Origin: Heyndrickxia coagulans 36D1
GTDB taxonomy: Bacteria; Bacillota; Bacilli; Bacillales; Bacillaceae_C
Direction of reading: 5' to 3'
DNA length: 64,000 nucleotides
Assembly: GCF_000169195.2 (NCBI RefSeq)
Contig: NC_016023.1
Coordinates: 620,001-684,000, forward strand
The notes below the pieces were generated by a model that was given only the letters and a program-made list of their open reading frames with translations, searched no databases and was not told the origin of the DNA. The translations under genes and the position numbers were made by a program. How positions within the stretch are numbered: the first letter of the stretch is position 1; each line of letters starts with the position of its first letter. This document shows, one piece after another, positions 53,393 through 60,736 of this stretch.

Positions 53393-54841
53393 CTACAAGG
53401 TGAATAAATTGACGAATTCATGAACGGCCATTTTTTCAAGCGCTTCTCCCGCAAGGCAGGCTTCTTTGATCCTTTCCTGCTGCTTCGCGGAATAGTGGGT
53501 GGCGATATTATCCGAAAACTTGGTGATAATTTTCGGGATCGCTTCTTCCCTTCTGAAGCGGTGGCCAAGCGGATACTCGACTTCCACATTTTCAGTTGAT
53601 GTGCCGTCTTCAAAAAAGACTTGTACGGCATTCGCGATGGAACGTTTATCCGGATCAAGGTAATCGATGCTGTATTGTTTGTTTTCAACAACTGCCATTT
53701 TTTCCCTCAATGCATCAATGCGCGGGTCAGCGGCGACTGCGTCTTCATAATCGTCCGCCGTAATATTGCCTTTGATCAGGCCGACAGCCGTCACATACTG
53801 GATGCAATGGTCGCGGTCAGCAGGGTTATAAAGCGGCCCTTTTTTATCAATGATGCGGATGGCAGATTCATGCGTTGTAATGGTAATATGCTTGATTTGA
53901 TCCAGTTTCCCGGCGACAACCGGATGGAGTTTAACTGCGGCTTCTGCTGCCGTCTGTGCATGGAATTCTGCCGGATACGATACTTTAAATAAAACATTTT
54001 CCATCACATAGGAACCGAGCGGGCGGGCCAGTTTCAGTTCTTTCCCTTTGAACATCACGTCCTGGAATCCCCACCCGGGTGCGGAAAGCGGCGTTTGATA
54101 ACCCATCTCCCCTTTCATCGCAATCAGCGCAAGCGCCACGCCCCTGCTGGTTGCATCGCCGGCCGCCCATGATTTGCGCGAACCGGTATTCGGCGCATGC
54201 CGGTATGTGCGCAACGGGCCGTTATCAATCCAGGCGTGGGAAACGGCGTTCATGATTTCGTTTTTCCCGCCGCCGAGCATTTTTGTCGCAACAGCAGCTG
54301 TAGCCACTTTGACAAATAAAACATGGTCAAGCCCGACGCGGTTCAAACTGTTTTCCAAAGCAAGCACACCTTGGATTTCATGGGCTTTGATCATGCCCTC
54401 GAGCACATCGCGCACTTTTAGCGGTGCTTTCCCGTTGGCAACGCGCGTCCGGCTCAAAAAATCCGCAACAGCAAGGATGCCGCCGAGGTTGTCGGAAGGG
54501 TGCCCCCACTCCGCCGCGAGCCACGTATCGTTATAATCGAGCCAGCGGATCATGCAGCCAATATTAAACGCCCCCGCAACCGGATCGAGCACATAGGAAG
54601 TGCCCGGCACATGCGTCCCGTTCGGCACGGTTGTACCCGGAACGATCGGACCGAGCATTTTTGCACACTCCGGAAAACGGAGGGCGAGAATGCCGCAGCC
54701 GAGCGTATCCAAAAGCCCGTAACGCGCAGTCTCAAAAGCTTCGGAACTCGTAATCTCTTTGTCTAGCACATAACGGGCAATTTCTTCTATCAGGGCATCC
54801 CGCTCCCCTGTTTTTTCATTTACAGCTGTTGTACCGGCCAA
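53393..54841 (-). CDS. mmgE: 2-methylcitrate dehydratase (MmgE/PrpD)
   Basis: 482 aa, all-helical MmgE/PrpD fold; dehydrates 2-methylcitrate in propionyl-CoA breakdown. [54 protein letters not shown], and [16 protein letters not shown] are conserved. The ATG at 54850 almost touches GGAAAGGGGA; TTG 54841 ([10 protein letters not shown]) has correct spacing and is preferred. Middle gene between mmgD (162 bases away) and prpB. Confidence 0.92.
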   Translation of the reverse strand: MAGTTAVNEKTGERDALIEEIARYVLDKEITSSEAFETARYGLLDTLGCGILALRFPECAKMLGPIVPGTTVPNGTHVPGTSYVLDPVAGAFNIGCMIRWLDYNDTWLAAEWGHPSDNLGGILAVADFLSRTRVANGKAPLKVRDVLEGMIKAHEIQGVLALENSLNRVGLDHVLFVKVATAAVATKMLGGGKNEIMNAVSHAWIDNGPLRTYRHAPNTGSRKSWAAGDATSRGVALALIAMKGEMGYQTPLSAPGWGFQDVMFKGKELKLARPLGSYVMENVLFKVSYPAEFHAQTAAEAAVKLHPVVAGKLDQIKHITITTHESAIRIIDKKGPLYNPADRDHCIQYVTAVGLIKGNITADDYEDAVAADPRIDALREKMAVVENKQYSIDYLDPDKRSIANAVQVFFEDGTSTENVEVEYPLGHRFRREEAIPKIITKFSDNIATHYSAKQQERIKEACLAGEALEKMAVHEFVNLFTL

Positions 54842-54944
54842 TTTAAACATTCCCCTTTCCAAACTTCATCTGCAGTGCAACACCGGGTCCTTAAGACAGC
54901 GTTTTACCCCAGCTTTTTGTTCACTTTATCTCTTAATGGTCCCG

Positions 54945-55042
54945 CCTTTTTAAAACCTCATCTTGCGAATGCAAGCCATCCGGTCGCAGGCCTTTTTAAA
55001 ACTTAATCTTGCGGATGCAAACCGCGCGGGCCTTTGTATTGG
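54945..55042. repeat. 46-bp tandem duplication of the 3' end of mmgD
   Basis: CCTTTTTAAAACCTCATCTT (54945) and CCTTTTTAAAACTTAATCTT (54991) continue GCGAATGCAAGCC / GCGGATGCAAACC to a GGCC boundary; period 46, third partial at 55031. The second copy contains the real last codons and stop of mmgD (tta at 55003-55005). Confidence 0.8.
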
Positions 55043-56124
55043 ACGCGCGGACGGAACAGGCGGTTGTTTTCATGCTGCTCCATCACATGTGCGCACAGCC
55101 CGACCGTTCTTGAACTGAAAAAGATCGGCGTATAAAGCGGAATCGGAATGCCGAGCATCCAATAAACCGGGGCTGCATAATAATCGAGGTTCGGATAGAG
55201 CCCTTTTTCCTGCGCCATGATTTTTTCCCCGGCTTCGCACATTTCAAGCAGCGAATGATCCCCTTTTTCCGCACAAAGTTCTTTCAGCGCTTCTTTCATC
55301 ATCAAGGCGCGCGGGTCCATCTTTTTCATGTAGACGCGGTGGCCGAACCCCATTACTTTTTCTTTGTTTTTCAGTTTCGTATAAAGCATTTCTTCAAATT
55401 TTTCCACCGTGCCGGCTTCTTTCAGCATCTCCATCACCGCTTCATTGGCACCCCCGTGCAGATGGCCCTTGAGCGATGCCACTGCGCCTGTTAACGCCCC
55501 GTATAAATCGGACAAGGTGGACGCAATGACCCTTGCCGTAAAAGTCGAATTCGGCAGTTCATGTTCGCTGTACAGGACAAGGGAACGGTCGAAAATCTTT
55601 TCTTCCTTTTCCGAAGGGACTTTCCCGGTGATCATGTACAGGAAATTGGCGCTGTACGACAAATCCTGCCGCGGTTCAACCGGGTCTTCGCCGTTTAAAA
55701 GATGGTAGCTGTTTGCGACAATGTTCGGCACATTCCCGAGCAAATGGTATGCACGGTTTAAATTGGCTTTGCGGGAGCGATCCAGCAGGTTTTCATCATA
55801 CCCCGCCAGCGCTGAAACCCCTGTACGGAGCGCATCCATCGGGTGGGTGGATGCCGGCAATAGCTTCAAAATGTCCAGCACGGCTTCCGGAATCCGGTAG
55901 TTTTTCTTTAAACTTTCTTCCAACGCTTTTTTCTCGGCATCATTTGGGAGCGTGCCTTCAAGAAGCAAATGCACGATGTCCAGATAGCTTTTCGTTTTCG
56001 ACAACTCAATCAAGTCATACCCCTTTAAAACGATCTCGCCCTGGGCCGTGTCAAGAAAAGAAAGCTCCGTTTCAACAGCGACAACCCCTTCAAGCCCCGG
56101 CACAAACTGTGTCGTATTTCCCAT
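55003..56124 (-). CDS. mmgD: 2-methylcitrate/citrate synthase
   Basis: 373 aa. Condenses propionyl-CoA (or acetyl-CoA) with oxaloacetate. Citrate-synthase catalytic residues: His in LKGHLHGGANEAVMEM, His in VMGFGHRVYMKKMDPRA, Asp in NLDYYAAPVYW. Placement before mmgE-prpB favours methylcitrate synthase. Start ATG 56124 (MGNTTQF) lies ten bases after GGAGG; ATG 56130 is also possible. A 24-bp palindrome with a cre-like core lies about 30 bases upstream. Confidence 0.93.
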   Translation of the reverse strand: MGNTTQFVPGLEGVVAVETELSFLDTAQGEIVLKGYDLIELSKTKSYLDIVHLLLEGTLPNDAEKKALEESLKKNYRIPEAVLDILKLLPASTHPMDALRTGVSALAGYDENLLDRSRKANLNRAYHLLGNVPNIVANSYHLLNGEDPVEPRQDLSYSANFLYMITGKVPSEKEEKIFDRSLVLYSEHELPNSTFTARVIASTLSDLYGALTGAVASLKGHLHGGANEAVMEMLKEAGTVEKFEEMLYTKLKNKEKVMGFGHRVYMKKMDPRALMMKEALKELCAEKGDHSLLEMCEAGEKIMAQEKGLYPNLDYYAAPVYWMLGIPIPLYTPIFFSSRTVGLCAHVMEQHENNRLFRPRVQYKGPRGLHPQD

Positions 56125-56155
56125 CTCCATCCATCCTCCGTTTCTGTATTTTGCC

Positions 56156-56179
56156 AAAACTGTAAGCACTTACAGTTTT
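56156..56179. promoter_or_regulatory. 24-bp perfect palindrome (cre-like) upstream of mmgD
   Basis: AAAACTGTAAGC followed by its own mirror, ending GTTTT. The core TGTAAGCACTTACA (56161-56174) is one base from the symmetric cre TGTAAGCGCTTACA, suggesting CcpA repression of propionate use. Confidence 0.6.
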
Positions 56180-56366
56180 ATGTAAAACAAAGTTGCCAAT
56201 ACCCCTGATGCTTTCATAAAAAAACATATCATAATATTTACAAAATGACAACGCCCACAGGCTTTGGACGACGATTCAGAACGGTCCTGTGATCCGGCTT
56301 TTCAAACAGCCCGGCTTCAGGGAAACTTTCCGTGCTCTTCCTGCCATTTCCCCGGAACAGCCAACA

Positions 56367-56400
56367 AAAAAAGACAAGTTTAACCTGCCTTGTCTTTTAA
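56367..56400 (-). terminator. Terminator after manO
   Basis: AAAAGACAAG, 10-base loop, CTTGTCTTTT with U-run on the minus strand, directly after the stop. Confidence 0.88.
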
Positions 56401-56402
56401 AA

Positions 56403-56777
56403 CTATTGCTTTTTCGGTTTTCTCTTAAAACTGCGCTTCACAACATCGAAGAAACTCAGTGACTGAACCATCCGATTCGGATCCACATATTGGCGGACCG
56501 CCCGCAACACCCTTTTCGGATCTTTGGAAGAAAAGGTGTATGTCCCGTTTTTCTTCGTTTTGATCGCATAACGCGGGATCCATTTTCCTTTAAACATGAC
56601 GGAAGCGATCACGTAATCGACTTCTTCCCAAGGAATTTGAATGTATTTGCGCACATCGCGCTCATTGAAAAATTCAAATCCTTTATCGCCGATCATGATT
56701 TTGCCGTAATCTGTCAATCCCATATGCGCGGCTGCCTTTATCACCAAATCCACTTTTGTATTGATTGATTGGACCAT
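56403..56777 (-). CDS. manO: ManO-type DUF956 protein
   Basis: 124 aa cytosolic DUF956 protein, normally encoded after mannose-PTS genes and called ManO; thought to modulate man expression. Conserved DYGKIMIGDKGFEFFNERDV and YIQIPWEEVDYVIASVMFKG. ATG 56777 follows GGGGTGGA. It is separated from manZ by a terminator and 300 bases, so may be expressed apart or by read-through. Confidence 0.88.
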   Translation of the reverse strand: MVQSINTKVDLVIKAAAHMGLTDYGKIMIGDKGFEFFNERDVRKYIQIPWEEVDYVIASVMFKGKWIPRYAIKTKKNGTYTFSSKDPKRVLRAVRQYVDPNRMVQSLSFFDVVKRSFKRKPKKQ

Positions 56778-57038
56778 TTGATCCACCCCGTTCTTTTCTT
56801 TTTGTGGTTTCAAAAATTCATATCTATACAGCTTATCTTGATTTCCGGATCTTCGCTTCTAAAAAGGGTCCTGGTTGACCGGTGAAACGGCTGTACATCG
56901 CAATTCTTCCCGCAACCGTATTTGTAAATCCGGGGCAAATCTTCCCCGGCTGGCCTCTCCCTTATTATACGAAGTTTTACCGCCTGAAGCAAAACATACT
57001 CAGAACCCGTATACAACCCAGGGGCTGGCGGTTTTTTT
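56778..57038. other. Intergenic region between manZ and manO
   Basis: Gene-free. A small hairpin-prone GC stretch (CCAGGGGCTGGCGG near 57017-57031) and no clear promoter for manO; I see no other feature. Confidence 0.4.
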
Positions 57039-57067
57039 GAAAAAAGCCCAGGCCAGAAAGCCCGGGC
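57039..57067 (-). terminator. Terminator after manZ
   Basis: Minus strand GCCCGGG, loop, CCTGGGC then TTTTTTC. Confidence 0.82.
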
Positions 57068-57079
57068 ATTTGCCTTTTC

Positions 57080-57991
57080 TTACATTAAGTGAATTAAATG
57101 GAATACGATACCAACAACAAACAATCCAAGAATCATAACGATCGGAGACACTTTCTTTTTCAAAAGCCACATGCAGAACAGCGTCAAAAGCAATGCGGCA
57201 AGGCCCGGAATTAAGCTGTCCAGGTTGTTTTGCAATGTCGTGACTTTGACCGGTTCCAATGAGAGGCCGGCAGCTTGCTGTTCAAGCGCCGTTTTAATCC
57301 CCTGTGCTCCGGCAGGCAAATGATTCCAGTCAATATAAGCGCCTTTAGAAAGTTTTACTTGTGATACAACTGGTGTAAACTTAATCGATACCCATCTGTT
57401 AACCAGCGCGCCAAGGATAAACATCCCAAGGATCGATGCGCCTTTTGTAATATCCTGAAGAATGCCGCCCGATAAGTCCTCCGTAATTCTTGAACCAGCT
57501 CTGTAGCCGAATTCTTGTGTATACCACAGGAATCCCATCCGGATGAGGTTCCATGCAACGAAGAAAATAATTGGCCCGAGAATGTTGCCGTTCAATGCCA
57601 GAGAAGCACCTAACGCACCAAGGATTGGCCTGACCGTGAACCAGAATACCGGATCCCCGATCCCTGCCAAAGGCCCCATCATCCCGACTTTCACACCTTG
57701 AATGGCTGTGTCGTCAACGGGAGCGCCGTTTGCACGTTCTTCTTCAAGCGCTAAAGTTACACCAACAATCGGTGCAGCGACATAAGGGTGAGTGTTAAAA
57801 AATTCCAAGTGGCGCTGCAGGGCAGCAGAACGGTCTTCTTTCGTTTTATATAATTTTTTGATGGCCGGAATCATGGTATATGCCCAGCCGCCGTTTTGCA
57901 TCCGTTCATAGTTCCAGGAACCTTGAAGGAAAGTTGAACGCCACCATACAGAAATACGATCTTTTCTAGATAATTTTAGTTCTTGTGCCAT
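57080..57991 (-). CDS. manZ: Mannose-family PTS IID component
   Basis: 303 aa, usual IID length. Membrane partner of IIC in the mannose/fructose/sorbose PTS. RSTFLQGSWNYERMQNGGWA at the N-terminus, LKRHLEFFNTHPYVAAPIVG-type motif, GLMGPLAGIGDP-type loop (MMGPLAGIGDPVFWF) and a C-terminal TM (MILGLFVVGIVFHLIHL). ATG 57991 follows AAGGAGG at 11 bases; the earlier in-frame ATG lies in manY. Confidence 0.94.
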   Translation of the reverse strand: MAQELKLSRKDRISVWWRSTFLQGSWNYERMQNGGWAYTMIPAIKKLYKTKEDRSAALQRHLEFFNTHPYVAAPIVGVTLALEEERANGAPVDDTAIQGVKVGMMGPLAGIGDPVFWFTVRPILGALGASLALNGNILGPIIFFVAWNLIRMGFLWYTQEFGYRAGSRITEDLSGGILQDITKGASILGMFILGALVNRWVSIKFTPVVSQVKLSKGAYIDWNHLPAGAQGIKTALEQQAAGLSLEPVKVTTLQNNLDSLIPGLAALLLTLFCMWLLKKKVSPIVMILGLFVVGIVFHLIHLM

Positions 57992-58010
57992 TTTTCTGTC
58001 CGCCTCCTTC

Positions 58011-58820
58011 TTAGTAATTGTCAATAATATCGCCTAACGGATCGCCGGTGTTTGCATTTCCGCCGCCTTTACCGGAGCCGCCTTGTTTGGAGAGCGCCAA
58101 ATAAATCAGTGCAAGTGACACACCGATACCGCCAAGGCCGATAAGGGTAATTTGCGAAACAGTTGCCAAAACGAACCCAATGGCGAAGAACGGCCATACT
58201 TCTCTTGTCGCCATCATATTAATGACCATTGCATAACCAACAGCAACGACCATTCCCCCGCCGATTGCAAGGCCGTCTGTCAACCAGGTCGGCATGGCGG
58301 ATAACAAGTCACGCACCGGTCCTGCACCAATGGCTAAAACCAGGACTGCCGGAATCGCAATACGCAGCCCTTGCAGGCAAATCGCAACAATATGCCAAAA
58401 CTCAACTGTTCTGATGTTTCCTTCCCGCGCTGCGGCATCCATTAAGTGGACAATCCCTGTTGCAATGGTACGAACGATGATCGTCAATAAGAGGCCGGCA
58501 ACCGCAAGCGGAACGGCAATCGCGATTGCAGAAGATACACCGGCTTTGCCTGCGCCGCTTAAAACTAAGATAATGGCAGATGCAACGGATGCAAGCGCAG
58601 CATCCGGCGCTACGGCAGCCCCGATGTTTGCCCAGCCTAAAGCGATCATTTGCAGGGTACCGCCTAAGATAATACATGGCACCAAGTTACCTGTAACGAG
58701 GCCAATTAACGTACAAGCAACGAGTGGCTGATGGAACTGGAATTGGTCCAAAATCCCTTCCATACCAGCTAAAAATGCTACGATAAAGACTAGTATCATT
58801 TGGACAATATTTAAATCCAT
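58011..58820 (-). CDS. manY: Mannose-family PTS IIC component
   Basis: 269 aa sugar-channel subunit. MVFIVAFLAGMEGILDQFQF-like start (MILVFIVAFLAGMEGILDQF), conserved FHQPLVACTLIGLVTG and GGTLQMIALGWANIGAAVAP. Glycine-rich cytosolic tail GGSGKGGGNANTG. Forms the membrane complex with ManZ. Start ATG follows GGGAGG-type site. Confidence 0.95.
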   Translation of the reverse strand: MDLNIVQMILVFIVAFLAGMEGILDQFQFHQPLVACTLIGLVTGNLVPCIILGGTLQMIALGWANIGAAVAPDAALASVASAIILVLSGAGKAGVSSAIAIAVPLAVAGLLLTIIVRTIATGIVHLMDAAAREGNIRTVEFWHIVAICLQGLRIAIPAVLVLAIGAGPVRDLLSAMPTWLTDGLAIGGGMVVAVGYAMVINMMATREVWPFFAIGFVLATVSQITLIGLGGIGVSLALIYLALSKQGGSGKGGGNANTGDPLGDIIDNY

Positions 58821-58856
58821 AACGAGTCGTCCTCCCTTTTCTCCTGATGGGCAGGA

Positions 58857-59825
58857 TTATTTTTGTTTGTTCAGCTCTTCCTGAGCCCTTTTGAGAATTT
58901 CGTCCATGTCGCCTTTTGCATCGCCCGGAACTTTGCGCACATCAAACTTTAGCCCCAGTTCTTTCATTTTTTTGAAAGCATCAATATCATTCTGGCTAAA
59001 TGCCAGCACCTTGTTTGGCTGAACTTTGCCCGGCGAGTGTGCCATGGAACCGACGTTGATTGTTTTCAATGGAACGCCGCCCTCGACTGCACGGAGCACA
59101 TCCTGCGGGTTTTCAAAAAGAAGCAGGGCGCGCTGGCCACCGAAATGCTGGTCATCTTTCGCAAGTTCAATCATTTTACGGATAGGAACAACGTGTGCCT
59201 TTACACCAGGGGGCGCAGCCTGTTGAATCAGTTTCTTCCGAAGTTCGTCCTTCGCTACCGCATCCGATACAACGATGATACGTGTAGGCCGTGTCGTTTT
59301 TGTCCAAGATGTTGCGACTTGTCCGTGGAGCAGGCGAGAGTCGATCCGTGCCAGCACGTATTCAAACTTGCCAGGAGCCCCTGCCGTTAACGGTTTTCCG
59401 GCAGGCTTGGAAGGTGCGGCCGGCTGTAATGCTTCAGGCCTTACTTTCACGCCTTCTTTCGCTGCGCCTAAAATATGCGCGGCAATGTCCTGGGCTTTGT
59501 TCATCGTGGCGCGTGCTGCAAATGCTTCAATGAGCATTGGCAAGTTCATGCCTGAGACGATGGCCCACTTGTCTTTGTGTTCTTCAAACAAGCTGTTGGC
59601 CTGGTTGAAAGGTGTTCCGCCCCAAAGATCGACTAAGAAGAGGACTTCATCCTGGTTGTCGAAAGAGGCGACTGCTTCTTTCATTTTTGCCTTTACGTTA
59701 TCAGGGCCTTCGCTCGGCATCAATGTAACAGCTTTTACATTTTCCTGCTTTCCGAAGATCATCTCTCCGGATTGCAAGACACCATTGGCGAAATCGCCGT
59801 GACTGGCAATGATAATTCCTACCAT
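58857..59825 (-). CDS. manX: Mannose-family PTS IIAB fusion
   Basis: 322 aa cytosolic phosphotransfer subunit. IIA domain (1-125) with phosphorylated His9 in IIASHGDFANG and LWGGTPFN; Ala/Pro linker (126-153); IIB domain (154-322) with phosphorylated His167 in RIDSRLLHGQVATSW. Passes phosphate from HPr to the sugar imported by ManYZ. It follows a second, separate IIB gene. Confidence 0.95.
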   Translation of the reverse strand: MVGIIIASHGDFANGVLQSGEMIFGKQENVKAVTLMPSEGPDNVKAKMKEAVASFDNQDEVLFLVDLWGGTPFNQANSLFEEHKDKWAIVSGMNLPMLIEAFAARATMNKAQDIAAHILGAAKEGVKVRPEALQPAAPSKPAGKPLTAGAPGKFEYVLARIDSRLLHGQVATSWTKTTRPTRIIVVSDAVAKDELRKKLIQQAAPPGVKAHVVPIRKMIELAKDDQHFGGQRALLLFENPQDVLRAVEGGVPLKTINVGSMAHSPGKVQPNKVLAFSQNDIDAFKKMKELGLKFDVRKVPGDAKGDMDEILKRAQEELNKQK

Positions 59826-59897
59826 CTTCTTACCTCCCTAATCGTATTGTTACAGTATCAATCTTATAAATAAGTTCTAAAGAACCTGTAACTAAAT

Positions 59898-60401
59898 TCA
59901 TGGATGTAGCCGTTTTTCCTTTTTGATCAGCTGCATCAAATCGATTTTCCGGTCGGCGGGCACTTGGCGGATTTCCAATTCGATGCCGCGTGCAGCCAGC
60001 TTCGCAAAGGCCTGGATATCATCCTCATTGACTGAAATAAAATTGGTGATCATCTTCTTGCCTTCCGTAAAACGCATGCCGCCGATATTGACCGATTTCA
60101 AACCAACCCCTGCCTGGACAACTTCCAGTACATCCTGCGGCGAAACAAACAGCAGCATCACTTTCATTTCGTCAAACAGCCGGTTTTGGTAAAGTTCAAG
60201 CAGTTTTTGCTTCGTAATGACATGTGATTTGATGCTCGGTGGTGTCGCTTGCTTCAATAAAAGCTTTCGCAGCTCGTCATTGGCGGCTTCATCATTGGCC
60301 ACTAAAATCCGGTCAATCCCCACTGCCCTCGACCAAACCGTGGCAACCTGGCCATGAATCAAACGATCATCAATGCGCGCAAGCCGTATATCCAATGCCA
60401 T
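59898..60401 (-). CDS. Separate PTS IIB subunit (LevE/ManB type)
   Basis: 167 aa, single mannose-family IIB domain with active-site His16 in ARIDDRLIHGQVATVW. Similar to but distinct from the IIB half of ManX (about half identity by eye). First gene of the PTS operon, directly after the sigma-54 promoter. The extra IIB may regulate LevR by phosphorylation or serve another sugar (inference). Confidence 0.92.
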   Translation of the reverse strand: MALDIRLARIDDRLIHGQVATVWSRAVGIDRILVANDEAANDELRKLLLKQATPPSIKSHVITKQKLLELYQNRLFDEMKVMLLFVSPQDVLEVVQAGVGLKSVNIGGMRFTEGKKMITNFISVNEDDIQAFAKLAARGIELEIRQVPADRKIDLMQLIKKEKRLHP

Positions 60402-60454
60402 CCGACCACCTCCTGCTAATCAATCGTAAAAAACTTGCCTTTCCGCCTATTATA

Positions 60455-60472
60455 ATGCAAGATGTGTGCCAA
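60455..60472 (-). promoter_or_regulatory. Sigma-54 (-24/-12) promoter of the PTS operon
   Basis: Minus strand TTGGCACACATCTTGCAT is a perfect match to TTGGCAC-N5-TTGCAT, 54 bases before the first PTS gene. Needs SigL and an activator such as the adjacent LevR-type protein. Confidence 0.95.
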
Positions 60473-60620
60473 CTTTTGAGTATCAAAAAACAACCGTTGT
60501 CAAATAAGCGTTTTCAGAAATCCTTTTATGCTTATGATACACAAACCGTTTGTTTAATACACATTGAAAAAGGGTTTTATTTTCCATTTCGCTACTGTAT
60601 TAAAAAGTTCTGCAATACCT

Positions 60621-60635
60621 GTATCATTTTGATAC
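60621..60635. promoter_or_regulatory. Candidate upstream activating site for the LevR-type protein
   Basis: GTATCATTTTGATAC is a perfect dyad (one-base centre) about 150 bases upstream of the -24 box, the usual distance for enhancer-binding proteins; ATGATAC half-site near 60533. Confidence 0.45.
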
Positions 60636-60693
60636 TTTTGACCTGCATGTGCATTCCGTATCAGGGATATCTCTCCGTCTTTTTCCCCGGCAT

Positions 60694-60731
60694 AAAAAAA
60701 GCCTGCAAATAGTGAGAATCTATTTGCAGGT
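60694..60731 (-). terminator. Terminator after the levR-like gene
   Basis: CCTGCAAATAG, loop ATTCTCA, CTATTTGCAGG then CTTTTTTTATG on the minus strand. Confidence 0.92.
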
Positions 60732-60736
60732 AAAAA

